A DNA stretch of 48,649 nt from JAUIBE01 sp035267185 (GTDB taxonomy: Bacteria; Pseudomonadota; Gammaproteobacteria; Xanthomonadales; SZUA-36), in contig DATFLY010000034.1 of the NCBI GenBank assembly GCA_035267185.1, forward strand, positions 1-48,649, read 5' to 3'. Shown one piece after another: positions 18,314 through 26,172 of the stretch. The translations under genes and the position numbers were made by a program. The notes beneath the pieces were generated by a model. That model did no database searches and was not told where the DNA came from. It saw only the letters and a list, made by a program, of their open reading frames with translations. Within the stretch, counting starts at the first letter, position 1; each line of letters begins with the position of its first letter.

Positions 18314-19585
18314 TTATTCGATCACGAACTCTTCATTTGCAGTGTCAAAAATGATCGCGTCGGGCACCAGGTTTAGTACGCCGTTCCTTTGAGAGACTAA
18401 CGAACCTGACTGAAAGTGAGCTGCAACGATATGCCTGGGTTCCAGGAGATCCTGGATCAGACCAAAGTTGCTGGCGCTGATCAGGGTATTGAAAGTCGGC
18501 ATAATGATCGCGTCGAGTTCGCCAGGCTCTAGTCCCAAGGCATTGATATTGTCCGTTCTGTAGTCAAAATCGCCGACGTGAAGGATTTTCTTTCCTCCAA
18601 GTTCGACCAGGAATGCCAGGTTGGTTACGCCCGAAAAATCATTTCCAAACTGGTTGAAATGTCGCGTGTGGTACACAGTGATATCAATTCCGTTAATACT
18701 GTATTGCTCATTGGTAAAGCGTGCCATGTCTGCACGTTGCACCCGGTTCTGATTGGAGACGTTGCCGACACCCTCCGTGGTCGCACCGATATATACCGTG
18801 TTGGGCTGGTTACTTAGCATCGTATTGACCGCTGTATAGCTCACATGATCGCCATGACCGTGTGTTGTCCCTGCAACCTCGATGTCCTGGTACGGCGCCT
18901 GCGCATTGATGATCCTGTTCATCTCGGAAACATCAGGAGCAACCCAGCCGGCGACATTGCCCAACACCCCGTCGATAACCACCTCTTTGTCCTGGTGAGA
19001 AATCATGACGCCAAGATTGCCGATGTACTTCAGAACAACCGGATCTGATTCCTCCGGAAGCAATGCTTCACAACCTGGCACATTGTCCAGCGCAATCCTT
19101 GAAATTGGAATCACACCTTGTAATGACAGAGATGTAATGTCGTATGTGATGAGGCCGTTTTCGCAGTCGGAGAACTCGACGGTGACCGTTCCATCCATTT
19201 CCTGGCTGACCGCGGGTGTAGCACTGTCAAAAGTTCCGCCACTGGTGACTTCAATATCGAGTTCAGCAGAATCACCGGAATAGGATCCGAATGCAGTTAG
19301 CCAGCGATGGCCCGGCTCGCCAAGAATGGCAGTGACCGAAGGATCAGGCCTTTCTGTATCGTATGTAAACCAGGCAAGGAACATCTGCTGCGAGTCCGGG
19401 AACACAGTAATGAAAAACCCCTGCCCTTGCGTGGCAGGATTGAACCATGCGTCATTCAGCCCGGCGTTGATTTCGAAGTTATCCTGTGCTTGAACGGTGC
19501 TGATCGAACAAAACACAAGGCCGAGTACCATCAAAATCCCGGCAATCAATTGGCCGTAATTCTGTCTTTTCTGTGCCAGTTTCAT
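18314..19585 (-). CDS. Exported MBL-fold metallohydrolase (UlaG-like) with N-terminal GLNDAWF module
   Basis: The 423-residue protein has a signal peptide ending near VQA-QDN. The recurrent module fills residues 39-173 (INAGLNDAWF to VPGCE), nearly the same as the C-terminal module of the propeller protein at 4448-5812. Residues 185-423 form a metallo-beta-lactamase fold of the UlaG type: THGHGDH supplies metal ligands, HVGDFDY the bridging Asp and AAHFQSG a late His. It likely hydrolyses a phosphoester or lactone-like bond outside the cytoplasm. The gene is convergent with the esterase. Confidence 0.85.
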   Translation of the reverse strand: MKLAQKRQNYGQLIAGILMVLGLVFCSISTVQAQDNFEINAGLNDAWFNPATQGQGFFITVFPDSQQMFLAWFTYDTERPDPSVTAILGEPGHRWLTAFGSYSGDSAELDIEVTSGGTFDSATPAVSQEMDGTVTVEFSDCENGLITYDITSLSLQGVIPISRIALDNVPGCEALLPEESDPVVLKYIGNLGVMISHQDKEVVIDGVLGNVAGWVAPDVSEMNRIINAQAPYQDIEVAGTTHGHGDHVSYTAVNTMLSNQPNTVYIGATTEGVGNVSNQNRVQRADMARFTNEQYSINGIDITVYHTRHFNQFGNDFSGVTNLAFLVELGGKKILHVGDFDYRTDNINALGLEPGELDAIIMPTFNTLISASNFGLIQDLLEPRHIVAAHFQSGSLVSQRNGVLNLVPDAIIFDTANEEFVIE

Positions 19586-19862
19586 TTCAATTTATCCATT
19601 TACCAGGTGGTTATTCCCCACTCCTCACCCACCTTCAAGACTGCGTCAATGATCTTGACACCAGTATTCCGCACTCAGGAGACCGGCTGCTAGTAAAAAG
19701 GCGACAGCTACAGGAATGCCCTCCAGAATGACAGATCACTGGCAGGAAATTGACTGGATCAGATGCACTGACAGAAAAACGCGGACCGCCGACTCAATGT
19801 CTAATTATCTGCCTGAGGATCAACGGCAGATTACAGGCCAGTGCAAACTTTTGGATTAATGT

Positions 19863-20612
19863 TTACATTGGCTTGGTATAGATCTGGAAGAACCTGTCTG
19901 TCGGTTTTCCGCTCATTCTTTCCGAAAAGAAAGGCTGGGTTTTGTCGTCGTCAGGATTGCGCAAAGAGTCACTGCTTTCCGTCAACTCGAATCCGATGGT
20001 GGTCAGGGATTCTTCCACGTATGCATCTTCAATTCGATGCAAACCATCACCTCGACTCAACGCCTGTGAATTTCCAGCGCCTTCCACGCTGTCATGATCG
20101 ATAATGACCAAACGTCCGCCAGGCCTGAGTACGCGTTGAATTTCGGCATTCACTGCATCAACCTGGTCGGGGTATAGCCAGTACATATCGTGATAAATCA
20201 GGTGAAACATCACCAGGTCAACACTGGCGTCGGGAAGGTCGAGATTAATCGCTTCTGAATCAATAAGTCGGGTATTCGCAAGACGGTCATCTGCCAGCCT
20301 TTGATTGGTCACCGAGTCTTTCAGGTTGGGAAATATTTCATACAGTTGTGAAGGATTTTGTATGATCACCTCGCCGGAATCTCCCACCAGGTAAGAGAAC
20401 AATTCTGCGTAGTAGCCGCCCCCACCGCCCATATCCAGGACGATGAGTCCTTCATCTATCCCGATGGTTCGCAGGACCGTGGCGGGCTCGCGAAGCCCAT
20501 CACGAGCGAGGTCGGCCTCGGGCCGTGATGGACTGGCAACCACGTCGTCATAACGATCAGCGACAGCAATCGCCGGGATAAGAAAAGCAATCAGGACAAA
20601 AATACGAATCAT
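19863..20612 (-). CDS. Exported SAM-methyltransferase-like protein
   Basis: From the ATG at 20612 the product is 249 residues. GGAGGA at 20621-20626 lies eight bases upstream and decides against the ATG at 20630. A clear signal peptide (residues 1-18, AVA-DRY) precedes a class I methyltransferase core: motif I VLDMGGGGG at 58-66 and LRPGGRLVIIDHDS near 155. Methyltransferases need SAM, which is not known to be plentiful in the periplasm, so the fold may serve another role there, or the N-terminus may act as an anchor. Homologous exported methyltransferase-like proteins occur in other proteobacteria as far as I recall. Confidence 0.85.
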   Translation of the reverse strand: MIRIFVLIAFLIPAIAVADRYDDVVASPSRPEADLARDGLREPATVLRTIGIDEGLIVLDMGGGGGYYAELFSYLVGDSGEVIIQNPSQLYEIFPNLKDSVTNQRLADDRLANTRLIDSEAINLDLPDASVDLVMFHLIYHDMYWLYPDQVDAVNAEIQRVLRPGGRLVIIDHDSVEGAGNSQALSRGDGLHRIEDAYVEESLTTIGFELTESSDSLRNPDDDKTQPFFSERMSGKPTDRFFQIYTKPM

Positions 20613-20620
20613 TTTCAAGG

Positions 20621-20626
20621 TCCTCC
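20621..20626 (-). promoter_or_regulatory. Strong ribosome binding site (GGAGGA) of the exported methyltransferase
   Basis: Read on the minus strand this is GGAGGA, eight bases before the ATG at 20612. It overlaps an upstream in-frame ATG region and so decides the start. Confidence 0.75.
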
Positions 20627-20900
20627 GCATGGTATGAATGGTCGAGGCTAAAGATGATCAACCAGCAGCGGATGTGCGGCTTTTCGAAGGACGTCATTTC
20701 TTTCGGAATGCCTGCTTCACCCGGGCATCAAAGGCAATAAGCCAGATCAGGACATGCAGCACTTTGATGCGCAGATTCCGGAGCCGGTAAACCACGCGTT
20801 GGAGCTGATAGGGTCAAGGCCTTATCAGCCCTTACTCCTCTACTTAATCATACACCCAATCATCAATGTCGAATTGATCTGGGTCGTGACAAGAGGAATG

Positions 20901-20918
20901 AGGGCCCCGAAGGGCCCT
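20901..20918 (-). terminator. Hairpin with UUCG tetraloop after the DUF885 gene
   Basis: On the minus strand a 7-bp GC-rich stem (20912-20918 with 20901-20907) closes a TTCG loop, five bases after the stop codon at 20924. The tail is T-rich but has no long run. A stable tetraloop hairpin right after a stop suggests a terminator or transcript end stabiliser. The rest of 20613-20923 shows no convincing gene. Confidence 0.6.
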
Positions 20919-20923
20919 GTTAC

Positions 20924-22720
20924 TCATCGGGACTGGCTTGAGAGCTGTGGGGTGATGAAATTTCTTTCAATTGCATCTTCCAACAAGTCCGGGGGTAACA
21001 AGCCCTGCGCCAGGATGAAGTCGTGATAATCCTTCTGATTGAACTGGTCTTTTAGTCTCAGCTCAGTCTGTGCGCGCAGTGCCTGCAAATGTTCATAGCC
21101 ATAGTAGTAGGCTGTTGCCTGACCGGGAATTTGGAAAGTGTAGCGATCAATTTCGTTCTGGGCGTTTGATTCACCCTCCATCACATCTTCCATCAACACC
21201 CGCTTGGCTTCATCTGGGGTGATCAGTCCGAGATTCAACATGGGGTCAAGCCAGATTCGGGCAGCCCTCAACAGCCTGGCCTGCAACGAATAGAGCTGAC
21301 CTTCAAGTGGCATATATGGCTTGGAGATTGCCTCGGCATAAAGGGCCCAGCCCTCAACATTTGCAGAATTGAAAGCAAAGGTCGCCCGGGCGATCGACAC
21401 ACCTCCCTGAAGCATTGTGGTGAACTGCATTTCATGACCCGGCCGTGCCTCATGCGCTGAAAGTGTCCACATGCCTGCAAGTACGGCATAGTCATTTTGT
21501 GGCCAGCTTCCATCTTCATTTTGTGGGATGTAAGGCACGATAAATTCCGGAAATTCACCCGTATTACCTACAAGGCGCGGCGTCTTCAGGTGAGCTGCCG
21601 GTTGTTGAGCTGTTTCGGCTGGTGTGGCCATGCGCATTTGTGCCGCTTCATCAGGCAGCGTTGCCAGACCCTCTCGTTCAATAATGATGTCCAGCTCTTC
21701 CATGACTTCACGATAAGCCTCAACCAGTTTTCCGCCCTGGGCCTGCTCCCGGTTCAGGCGTCTGATCACATCCCGGTAGTCGCTGATTTCCCAGCCTCTT
21801 TCCGCTGCGATTAATGGTGCAATGGCCATCATCTCGTTTCTGATGTTGGTGAAGGCGATCTGACCGGTACGAATCAGTTCTTCAGGTGCTGCGTCCACAC
21901 CCCAGTTTTTCAAACCGAGCTCATATAACTCTCTCGGTAAGGCGGCATTGGCGCGGGCCCTTGGCAGGATGGTCTCACGCACCCATTCGTTGTACTCTGC
22001 AAACTGCTCAGTCAATAACTCGTAGTCTTCTTCCCAGCCTTCCAGTCCCGCAGCTTCAAACAGGCCGGGAATGCCATCAATCATCATGGGTGCCCGTTCA
22101 AGGTGCTGCTCCACCTCACCTGCATATGGTTGAATCAGACCATCCACGTCATCGCGTTCCGTTAGCAGGCTCTTGACCCCCTCAGTAAACGGCAGGTACC
22201 CGTCTGCCTGTCCGGTGTACTTCCGGAGCCTTACAAGGGCAGCTTGTTGTCTTTCTGCCGGAATCTGCTTGTCGAGCAACCCACTCAGCCCAAAGAACAC
22301 GACGCCAGCGAAATTACCGTACTGGGAAACCCGTTCATGATTGATCCGGTTGGATTCGATGTTGTCACGCACAGCCTTAATCATGATTTCGATATCAAGA
22401 ATGACACGCGGGTCTTCCTCTGCCGCCAGCATTTCCTCCAGGTATTCAAGCTTCTCCTGTTCAACGGCCTGCTGCCTTTCGTAGCGATTCGGCGCAAGGT
22501 CAAAGATGTCTTCATCAAGGCCTTCAATGCCCTGCTGAGCAGCGAATTCCGGGGCAAAACCGGCGCTCATTTCGAGCACCCTGTAGGCAATCGCATTGGA
22601 ACGCTCAAGCCATTCGGGTTCGGTCTGTTCAATTTGTTGCGCTGAGAATGTTGTCGTGCTGGCGAGTAGTGAAGTGGTGATCAAAAAACCGACCAAAAAG
22701 CGGGCACCAGGAGATTGCAT
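20924..22720 (-). CDS. Exported DUF885-family protein (putative metallopeptidase-like)
   Basis: A 598-residue protein with a signal peptide (cleavage near TFS-AQQ). It has the DUF885 hallmarks: HEARPGHEMQF at residues 423-429 and beyond, YYYGYEHLQALR near 547 and a conserved C-terminal LLPPDLLEDAI. DUF885 proteins are predicted zinc peptidases with an HExxxGH-like site, here complete. It is probably an exported peptidase of full length. GAGGAAAT lies just before the ATG. Confidence 0.9.
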   Translation of the reverse strand: MQSPGARFLVGFLITTSLLASTTTFSAQQIEQTEPEWLERSNAIAYRVLEMSAGFAPEFAAQQGIEGLDEDIFDLAPNRYERQQAVEQEKLEYLEEMLAAEEDPRVILDIEIMIKAVRDNIESNRINHERVSQYGNFAGVVFFGLSGLLDKQIPAERQQAALVRLRKYTGQADGYLPFTEGVKSLLTERDDVDGLIQPYAGEVEQHLERAPMMIDGIPGLFEAAGLEGWEEDYELLTEQFAEYNEWVRETILPRARANAALPRELYELGLKNWGVDAAPEELIRTGQIAFTNIRNEMMAIAPLIAAERGWEISDYRDVIRRLNREQAQGGKLVEAYREVMEELDIIIEREGLATLPDEAAQMRMATPAETAQQPAAHLKTPRLVGNTGEFPEFIVPYIPQNEDGSWPQNDYAVLAGMWTLSAHEARPGHEMQFTTMLQGGVSIARATFAFNSANVEGWALYAEAISKPYMPLEGQLYSLQARLLRAARIWLDPMLNLGLITPDEAKRVLMEDVMEGESNAQNEIDRYTFQIPGQATAYYYGYEHLQALRAQTELRLKDQFNQKDYHDFILAQGLLPPDLLEDAIERNFITPQLSSQSR

Positions 22721-22842
22721 TGTTATTTCCTCACAGAATTTTTCGACAAACTACACTGCTGACAGGTCACCAGGCATGGGCGATAGGTCATGGGTGCGAT
22801 AATCTGGGGTAACCTGGAGCGACAAAGCGAAGGAAAACCACC

Positions 22843-23054
22843 ATGGTCCGAAAAAAAACTGATGGGCTGCCCTCGATCGTATAGCAGCCAAGGGCTATCA
22901 TTTTGACGGCGGCATCATAGCGCCTGGCAAGGATGGCAGTCACGGCGATGCCCGGGAAGGCTGGCAGAATGAAAAACTCCGTGATGCCGTGAAAAACTCA
23001 AAGGCAACAGAGCATCTGGATGTTCCCTGGGACTTATCAATTGCATTCTCCTAA
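22843..23054 (+). pseudogene. Small gene disrupted by a one-base deletion
   Basis: An ATG at 22843 preceded by AGGA starts a frame that ends after 13 codons. Adding one base at 22863/22864 joins it to an open frame (22866-23051, stop at 23052) and gives an intact 70-residue soluble protein with words WAALDRIAAKGYHFDGG and LDVPWDLSIAFS. I do not recognise the family. The break lies just after a run of eight A, where both mutation and assembly error are common. This explains the stretch between the DUF885 gene and the gene at 23085. Confidence 0.5.
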
Positions 23055-23084
23055 TATTTAACGTTAATTAGAGTCGATATCTTA

Positions 23085-24896
23085 TTGTTTAAACTGTTAT
23101 TAATAACATTATTTCTTCTGCCCATCCCGGCCATATCGGACACCGCCTTTTCCCTGGGAAGAGTGGAACTACTTGATGGTTCGGACAATGGTGAGGTCGT
23201 ATCTCTGTCACGCTGGCGACAGGCGGTATTTGAACTCAGGCAGTCAGAACAACTGGATGACACATGGCCCGCCCCGCGGGCCGTTGCAGAAAAAGCCTTA
23301 TCGAGGGTATCGCGAGATGTCATTCCGCTTGCCCTGCTACATGCGCGGTACGAAAGACAGATTACAGATGGCAGTTCGAAGCAAGAAATCGCCTTTGCTT
23401 TCGCCCCTTTACGCAACGTGAATTATTTCCCGCAGCAATCAACTTTCGAGATATCCCCGGTCAATTTGCTACAACATGGCGACGTTCAACACATCGAGAC
23501 CATGGAATTCGACGCAGGAGACGGGCTTGGCTACCGATTGATTGAATGGAACCAGCCAATTCCAGTTTCCTACCCGTCCGGCGGTATCGTACAACTTGGG
23601 CTTCGAGTAACACTTGAAGATGGCGCCATGATGCGCTCCACCAGCACACTCGAAGTCCTGGAAGGACCTTCACCTCCTCCGCCAACCAGCACCTGGGAAA
23701 TTACAGCGACACAGAATTACATGGGCATGGCAGGTAGCGGCCGGGCCTATCTGTACCTGGCAGAAGGCCGCACTCAGATCACCAACCCCGTGGTAGTCGT
23801 TGAAGGATTCGATATCGACAATTCAATCGACTGGCCAGTGCTGTACGAATTGCTCAATCGAGAAAACCTGCTGGAGGATTTGCGATCCATGGGTTACGAC
23901 GCAGTGGTGCTGGACTTCACCGAGGCTGTAGAGCCCATCCAGCGCAATGCTTATGTGCTGACCCGCCTGATTGAACTCATCCTGGCCGAAATAGAACCCG
24001 ATCAGGACATGGCAGTGATCGGCGCCAGCATGGGTGGACTGGTATCCCGATACGGTTTGTTGTGGATGGAAGACCAGGCCATAGAACACCGCGTTCGAAA
24101 TTTCATTTCCTTTGATTCACCTCACGGTGGTGCCAATATCCCGCTTGGCCTGCAGCACTGGCTATCCTTTTTCTCTGAACAATCGGAAGACGCCGGGTTT
24201 TTCCTTTCGCGGCTGTTCTCTGATGCAGCAAGACAGATGTTGCTTTACCACCTGAGCAGCACATCAGGCACCACCGCTGCCCCTGATCCGTTGCTCGCAT
24301 CTTTCAATGCGGACCTGGCGTCCCTGGGCAACTGGCCTGTTGACCCCCGGCTTTCAACCGTCATCAACGGTAGCGGCAACATGGAAAATCAGGGCTTTGA
24401 CGCTGGCGACCAGATCATCGAGTGGCGCTACCGCGGTTTGCTCGTGGATATTGATGGCGACGTATGGTCAGTACCCGATGGTGGCAGCCAGGTCATATTT
24501 GATGGCCTGATAGACATCATCCTTTTACCGCAGGAAACTGAAACTCTGACCATTTCAGGCACCTTGCCCTGGGATAGCGCACCCGGCGGAAATCGCGCAA
24601 CCATGGATCAGCTGGCGGAACCCGAAGCGCCATACGGTGACATCATTGCCCTTCATGGTGCGCACAGCTTCATCCCCAGCGTCAGCGGCCTGGCCCTTGC
24701 AAGCAATGATCCGTTCTACGACGTTGCAGGCGACCCGGTATTGCTGGAAAACATCCCTTTCGATCAGGCCTATTTTCCGTCTGAAAACCAGGAACACATA
24801 CTTATTACGCCAGAGAACAAAAACTGGTTCATCACCGAGATCAACCTCGGTGCACCAGGCGATGTGTTCTACATCAACGGGTTTGAATCACCCTGA
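23085..24896 (+). CDS. Exported lipase-like alpha/beta hydrolase
   Basis: The 603-residue protein begins at a TTG, the only usable start after an in-frame stop at 23052, followed by a classic signal peptide (MFKLLLITLFLLPIPAIS). A beta-rich N-terminal domain (to about residue 210) precedes an alpha/beta hydrolase domain: NPVVVVEGFDID opens it and the nucleophile elbow is GASMGG at 313-318 (Ser315). SFDSPHGGANIP fits lipases of the PGAP1/triacylglycerol type. The C-terminus ends GDVFYINGFESP, resembling short end-tags I recall in secreted proteins of Xanthomonadales-like bacteria. The substrate is unknown. Confidence 0.8.
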   Translation: MFKLLLITLFLLPIPAISDTAFSLGRVELLDGSDNGEVVSLSRWRQAVFELRQSEQLDDTWPAPRAVAEKALSRVSRDVIPLALLHARYERQITDGSSKQEIAFAFAPLRNVNYFPQQSTFEISPVNLLQHGDVQHIETMEFDAGDGLGYRLIEWNQPIPVSYPSGGIVQLGLRVTLEDGAMMRSTSTLEVLEGPSPPPPTSTWEITATQNYMGMAGSGRAYLYLAEGRTQITNPVVVVEGFDIDNSIDWPVLYELLNRENLLEDLRSMGYDAVVLDFTEAVEPIQRNAYVLTRLIELILAEIEPDQDMAVIGASMGGLVSRYGLLWMEDQAIEHRVRNFISFDSPHGGANIPLGLQHWLSFFSEQSEDAGFFLSRLFSDAARQMLLYHLSSTSGTTAAPDPLLASFNADLASLGNWPVDPRLSTVINGSGNMENQGFDAGDQIIEWRYRGLLVDIDGDVWSVPDGGSQVIFDGLIDIILLPQETETLTISGTLPWDSAPGGNRATMDQLAEPEAPYGDIIALHGAHSFIPSVSGLALASNDPFYDVAGDPVLLENIPFDQAYFPSENQEHILITPENKNWFITEINLGAPGDVFYINGFESP

Positions 24897-25025
24897 TTTT
24901 GCACTCGCCATATCGAAACCTGATCCCGTGCCCTCCCCTTCTTCGACGGCAGCTTCAACACTTCAATTTCATCACGGCCCCCGATCAAATTGTGAGCGCA
25001 GGAATTAATCGTTAGACTCGCCGAT

Positions 25026-25526
25026 ATGACTGGCAAAAACATTCACGGAAAACGCGCCATGTCAGGATGGGGTCTGTTGTTCACAGCAGCCCTGATGCTG
25101 ACGTCCTGTGCATCTCTTACACCCGATGATGAAAAACCGGTCGTCATACTGAAGTCATTTAACCCTTCTGGATCCGGGAACGGCACACCCGGTTTTGAAA
25201 TCACCCTGGGGGTGATCAACCCCAGCCCAAGAGTCCTGGATATTCATGGTGTGGTTTACACCATCAGCGTGCAGGGAAACGAACTGGTCAAAGGCGTGGG
25301 TAAAGACTTTCCGCCAGTGGAAAGTTACAGCGAGGCAGAGCTGAAATTAAGCGCCCAACCCAATCTCCTTGCCGGTATCCGAATGTTTGCCGGCATGATG
25401 AATCAACCCACAGATGGCTTTGAATACGAATTTGAAGCCAGGCTGGACACCGGCGGCTGGTCCGTGCCCATCCGGGTCAGGGAAGTCGGTCGATTCAACC
25501 TGGGAGGGCCTCGGAAGGAGCCCTGA
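25026..25526 (+). CDS. LEA14-like (WHy domain) lipoprotein
   Basis: A 166-residue protein with a lipoprotein signal: hydrophobic stretch, then LTSC with Cys at residue 28. The mature part is an all-beta LEA type 2/WHy domain (residues 38-160; FEITLGVINPSPRVLDIHGVVYTI). Such domains bind membranes or stress-damaged partners. The ATG at 25026 is kept; a second ATG at 25062 with a weak CGGA site could give a shorter signal peptide. The terminator at 25505-25534 overlaps its last codons. Confidence 0.85.
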   Translation: MTGKNIHGKRAMSGWGLLFTAALMLTSCASLTPDDEKPVVILKSFNPSGSGNGTPGFEITLGVINPSPRVLDIHGVVYTISVQGNELVKGVGKDFPPVESYSEAELKLSAQPNLLAGIRMFAGMMNQPTDGFEYEFEARLDTGGWSVPIRVREVGRFNLGGPRKEP

Positions 25527-25534
25527 TTTTTTTT
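25505..25534 (+). terminator. Intrinsic terminator embedded in the 3' end of the LEA gene
   Basis: An imperfect 8-bp stem (25505-25512 with 25517-25524, GGAA loop) runs into a T8 run at 25527-25534. The stop codon TGA lies at 25524-25526, so the hairpin is formed by the last coding bases. It would end transcription between the convergent LEA and DUF937 genes. Confidence 0.65.
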
Positions 25535-25538
25535 GCTC

Positions 25539-26123
25539 TTACTTGAAGAAACTTCCCAACAATCCGGTACCCAGTTTGGTCAGATCTGCGGCATCGACAT
25601 CGCCGTCACCATCACCGTCGAGCAAATCCGCCAGGGCACTTCCACCAGGCATGGCTCTGGCCTGTTGATCGGCTGACCCCAGCATACCGGCGAGATCACT
25701 GGCTCCTGCACCATCCTGCCTTTGCTGCTTTGCCATTGCACCCATCACGATTGGCCCAAGCGTGGCCAGCAGTTTGGAAACATCATCGACGGTCAAACCA
25801 CTGGACTGTGCAACTTTTTGCTCTACAGTCGAGCGTTTGTTACCAAACACATGATCTGCAATTCGATTGTCACTCTGACTTGGTCCCTTTGCCAGGAAAT
25901 CGGAAAGGTTATCCAGTATCGAGCCATCATGATCCTTTACAATCGCTTTCTGAATATCGCCAGCCTGACCCTGCTGGGCATTGCGACTCAGGCCGGCGAG
26001 TATCAGAGGCAGGGCTGATTCAAGTGCATTTTTCGTACCCGACCTGTTTCCTCCGGCTCTTCCGGCAATCCGGGAAAGTGAACTTTCATCGAGTTGAGAG
26101 GTGATCAGGTCCAGTAATTGCAT
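25539..26123 (-). CDS. DUF937-family protein with C-terminal calcium-loop-like tail
   Basis: A 194-residue soluble protein without signal peptide. The DUF937 region spans about residues 1-140, with a Gly/Ala-rich start (SALPLILAGLSRNAQQG). The tail has an acidic loop DGDGDGDVDAADL at about residues 169-181 that matches an EF-hand or dockerin-type calcium site. The function of DUF937 is not established. It may bind calcium. It converges on the LEA gene with 12 bases between them. Confidence 0.85.
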   Translation of the reverse strand: MQLLDLITSQLDESSLSRIAGRAGGNRSGTKNALESALPLILAGLSRNAQQGQAGDIQKAIVKDHDGSILDNLSDFLAKGPSQSDNRIADHVFGNKRSTVEQKVAQSSGLTVDDVSKLLATLGPIVMGAMAKQQRQDGAGASDLAGMLGSADQQARAMPGGSALADLLDGDGDGDVDAADLTKLGTGLLGSFFK

Positions 26124-26172
26124 GTTTTAAGTTCCGGGTAGGTTTACTGAGTGCTACATTGTAAGTCACAAA

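Noticed and set aside
20694..20795. Short minus-strand frame of 33 codons with a hydrophobic then basic sequence
   Set aside because: It starts at a GTG without ribosome binding site and could be chance; a small membrane protein cannot be excluded.
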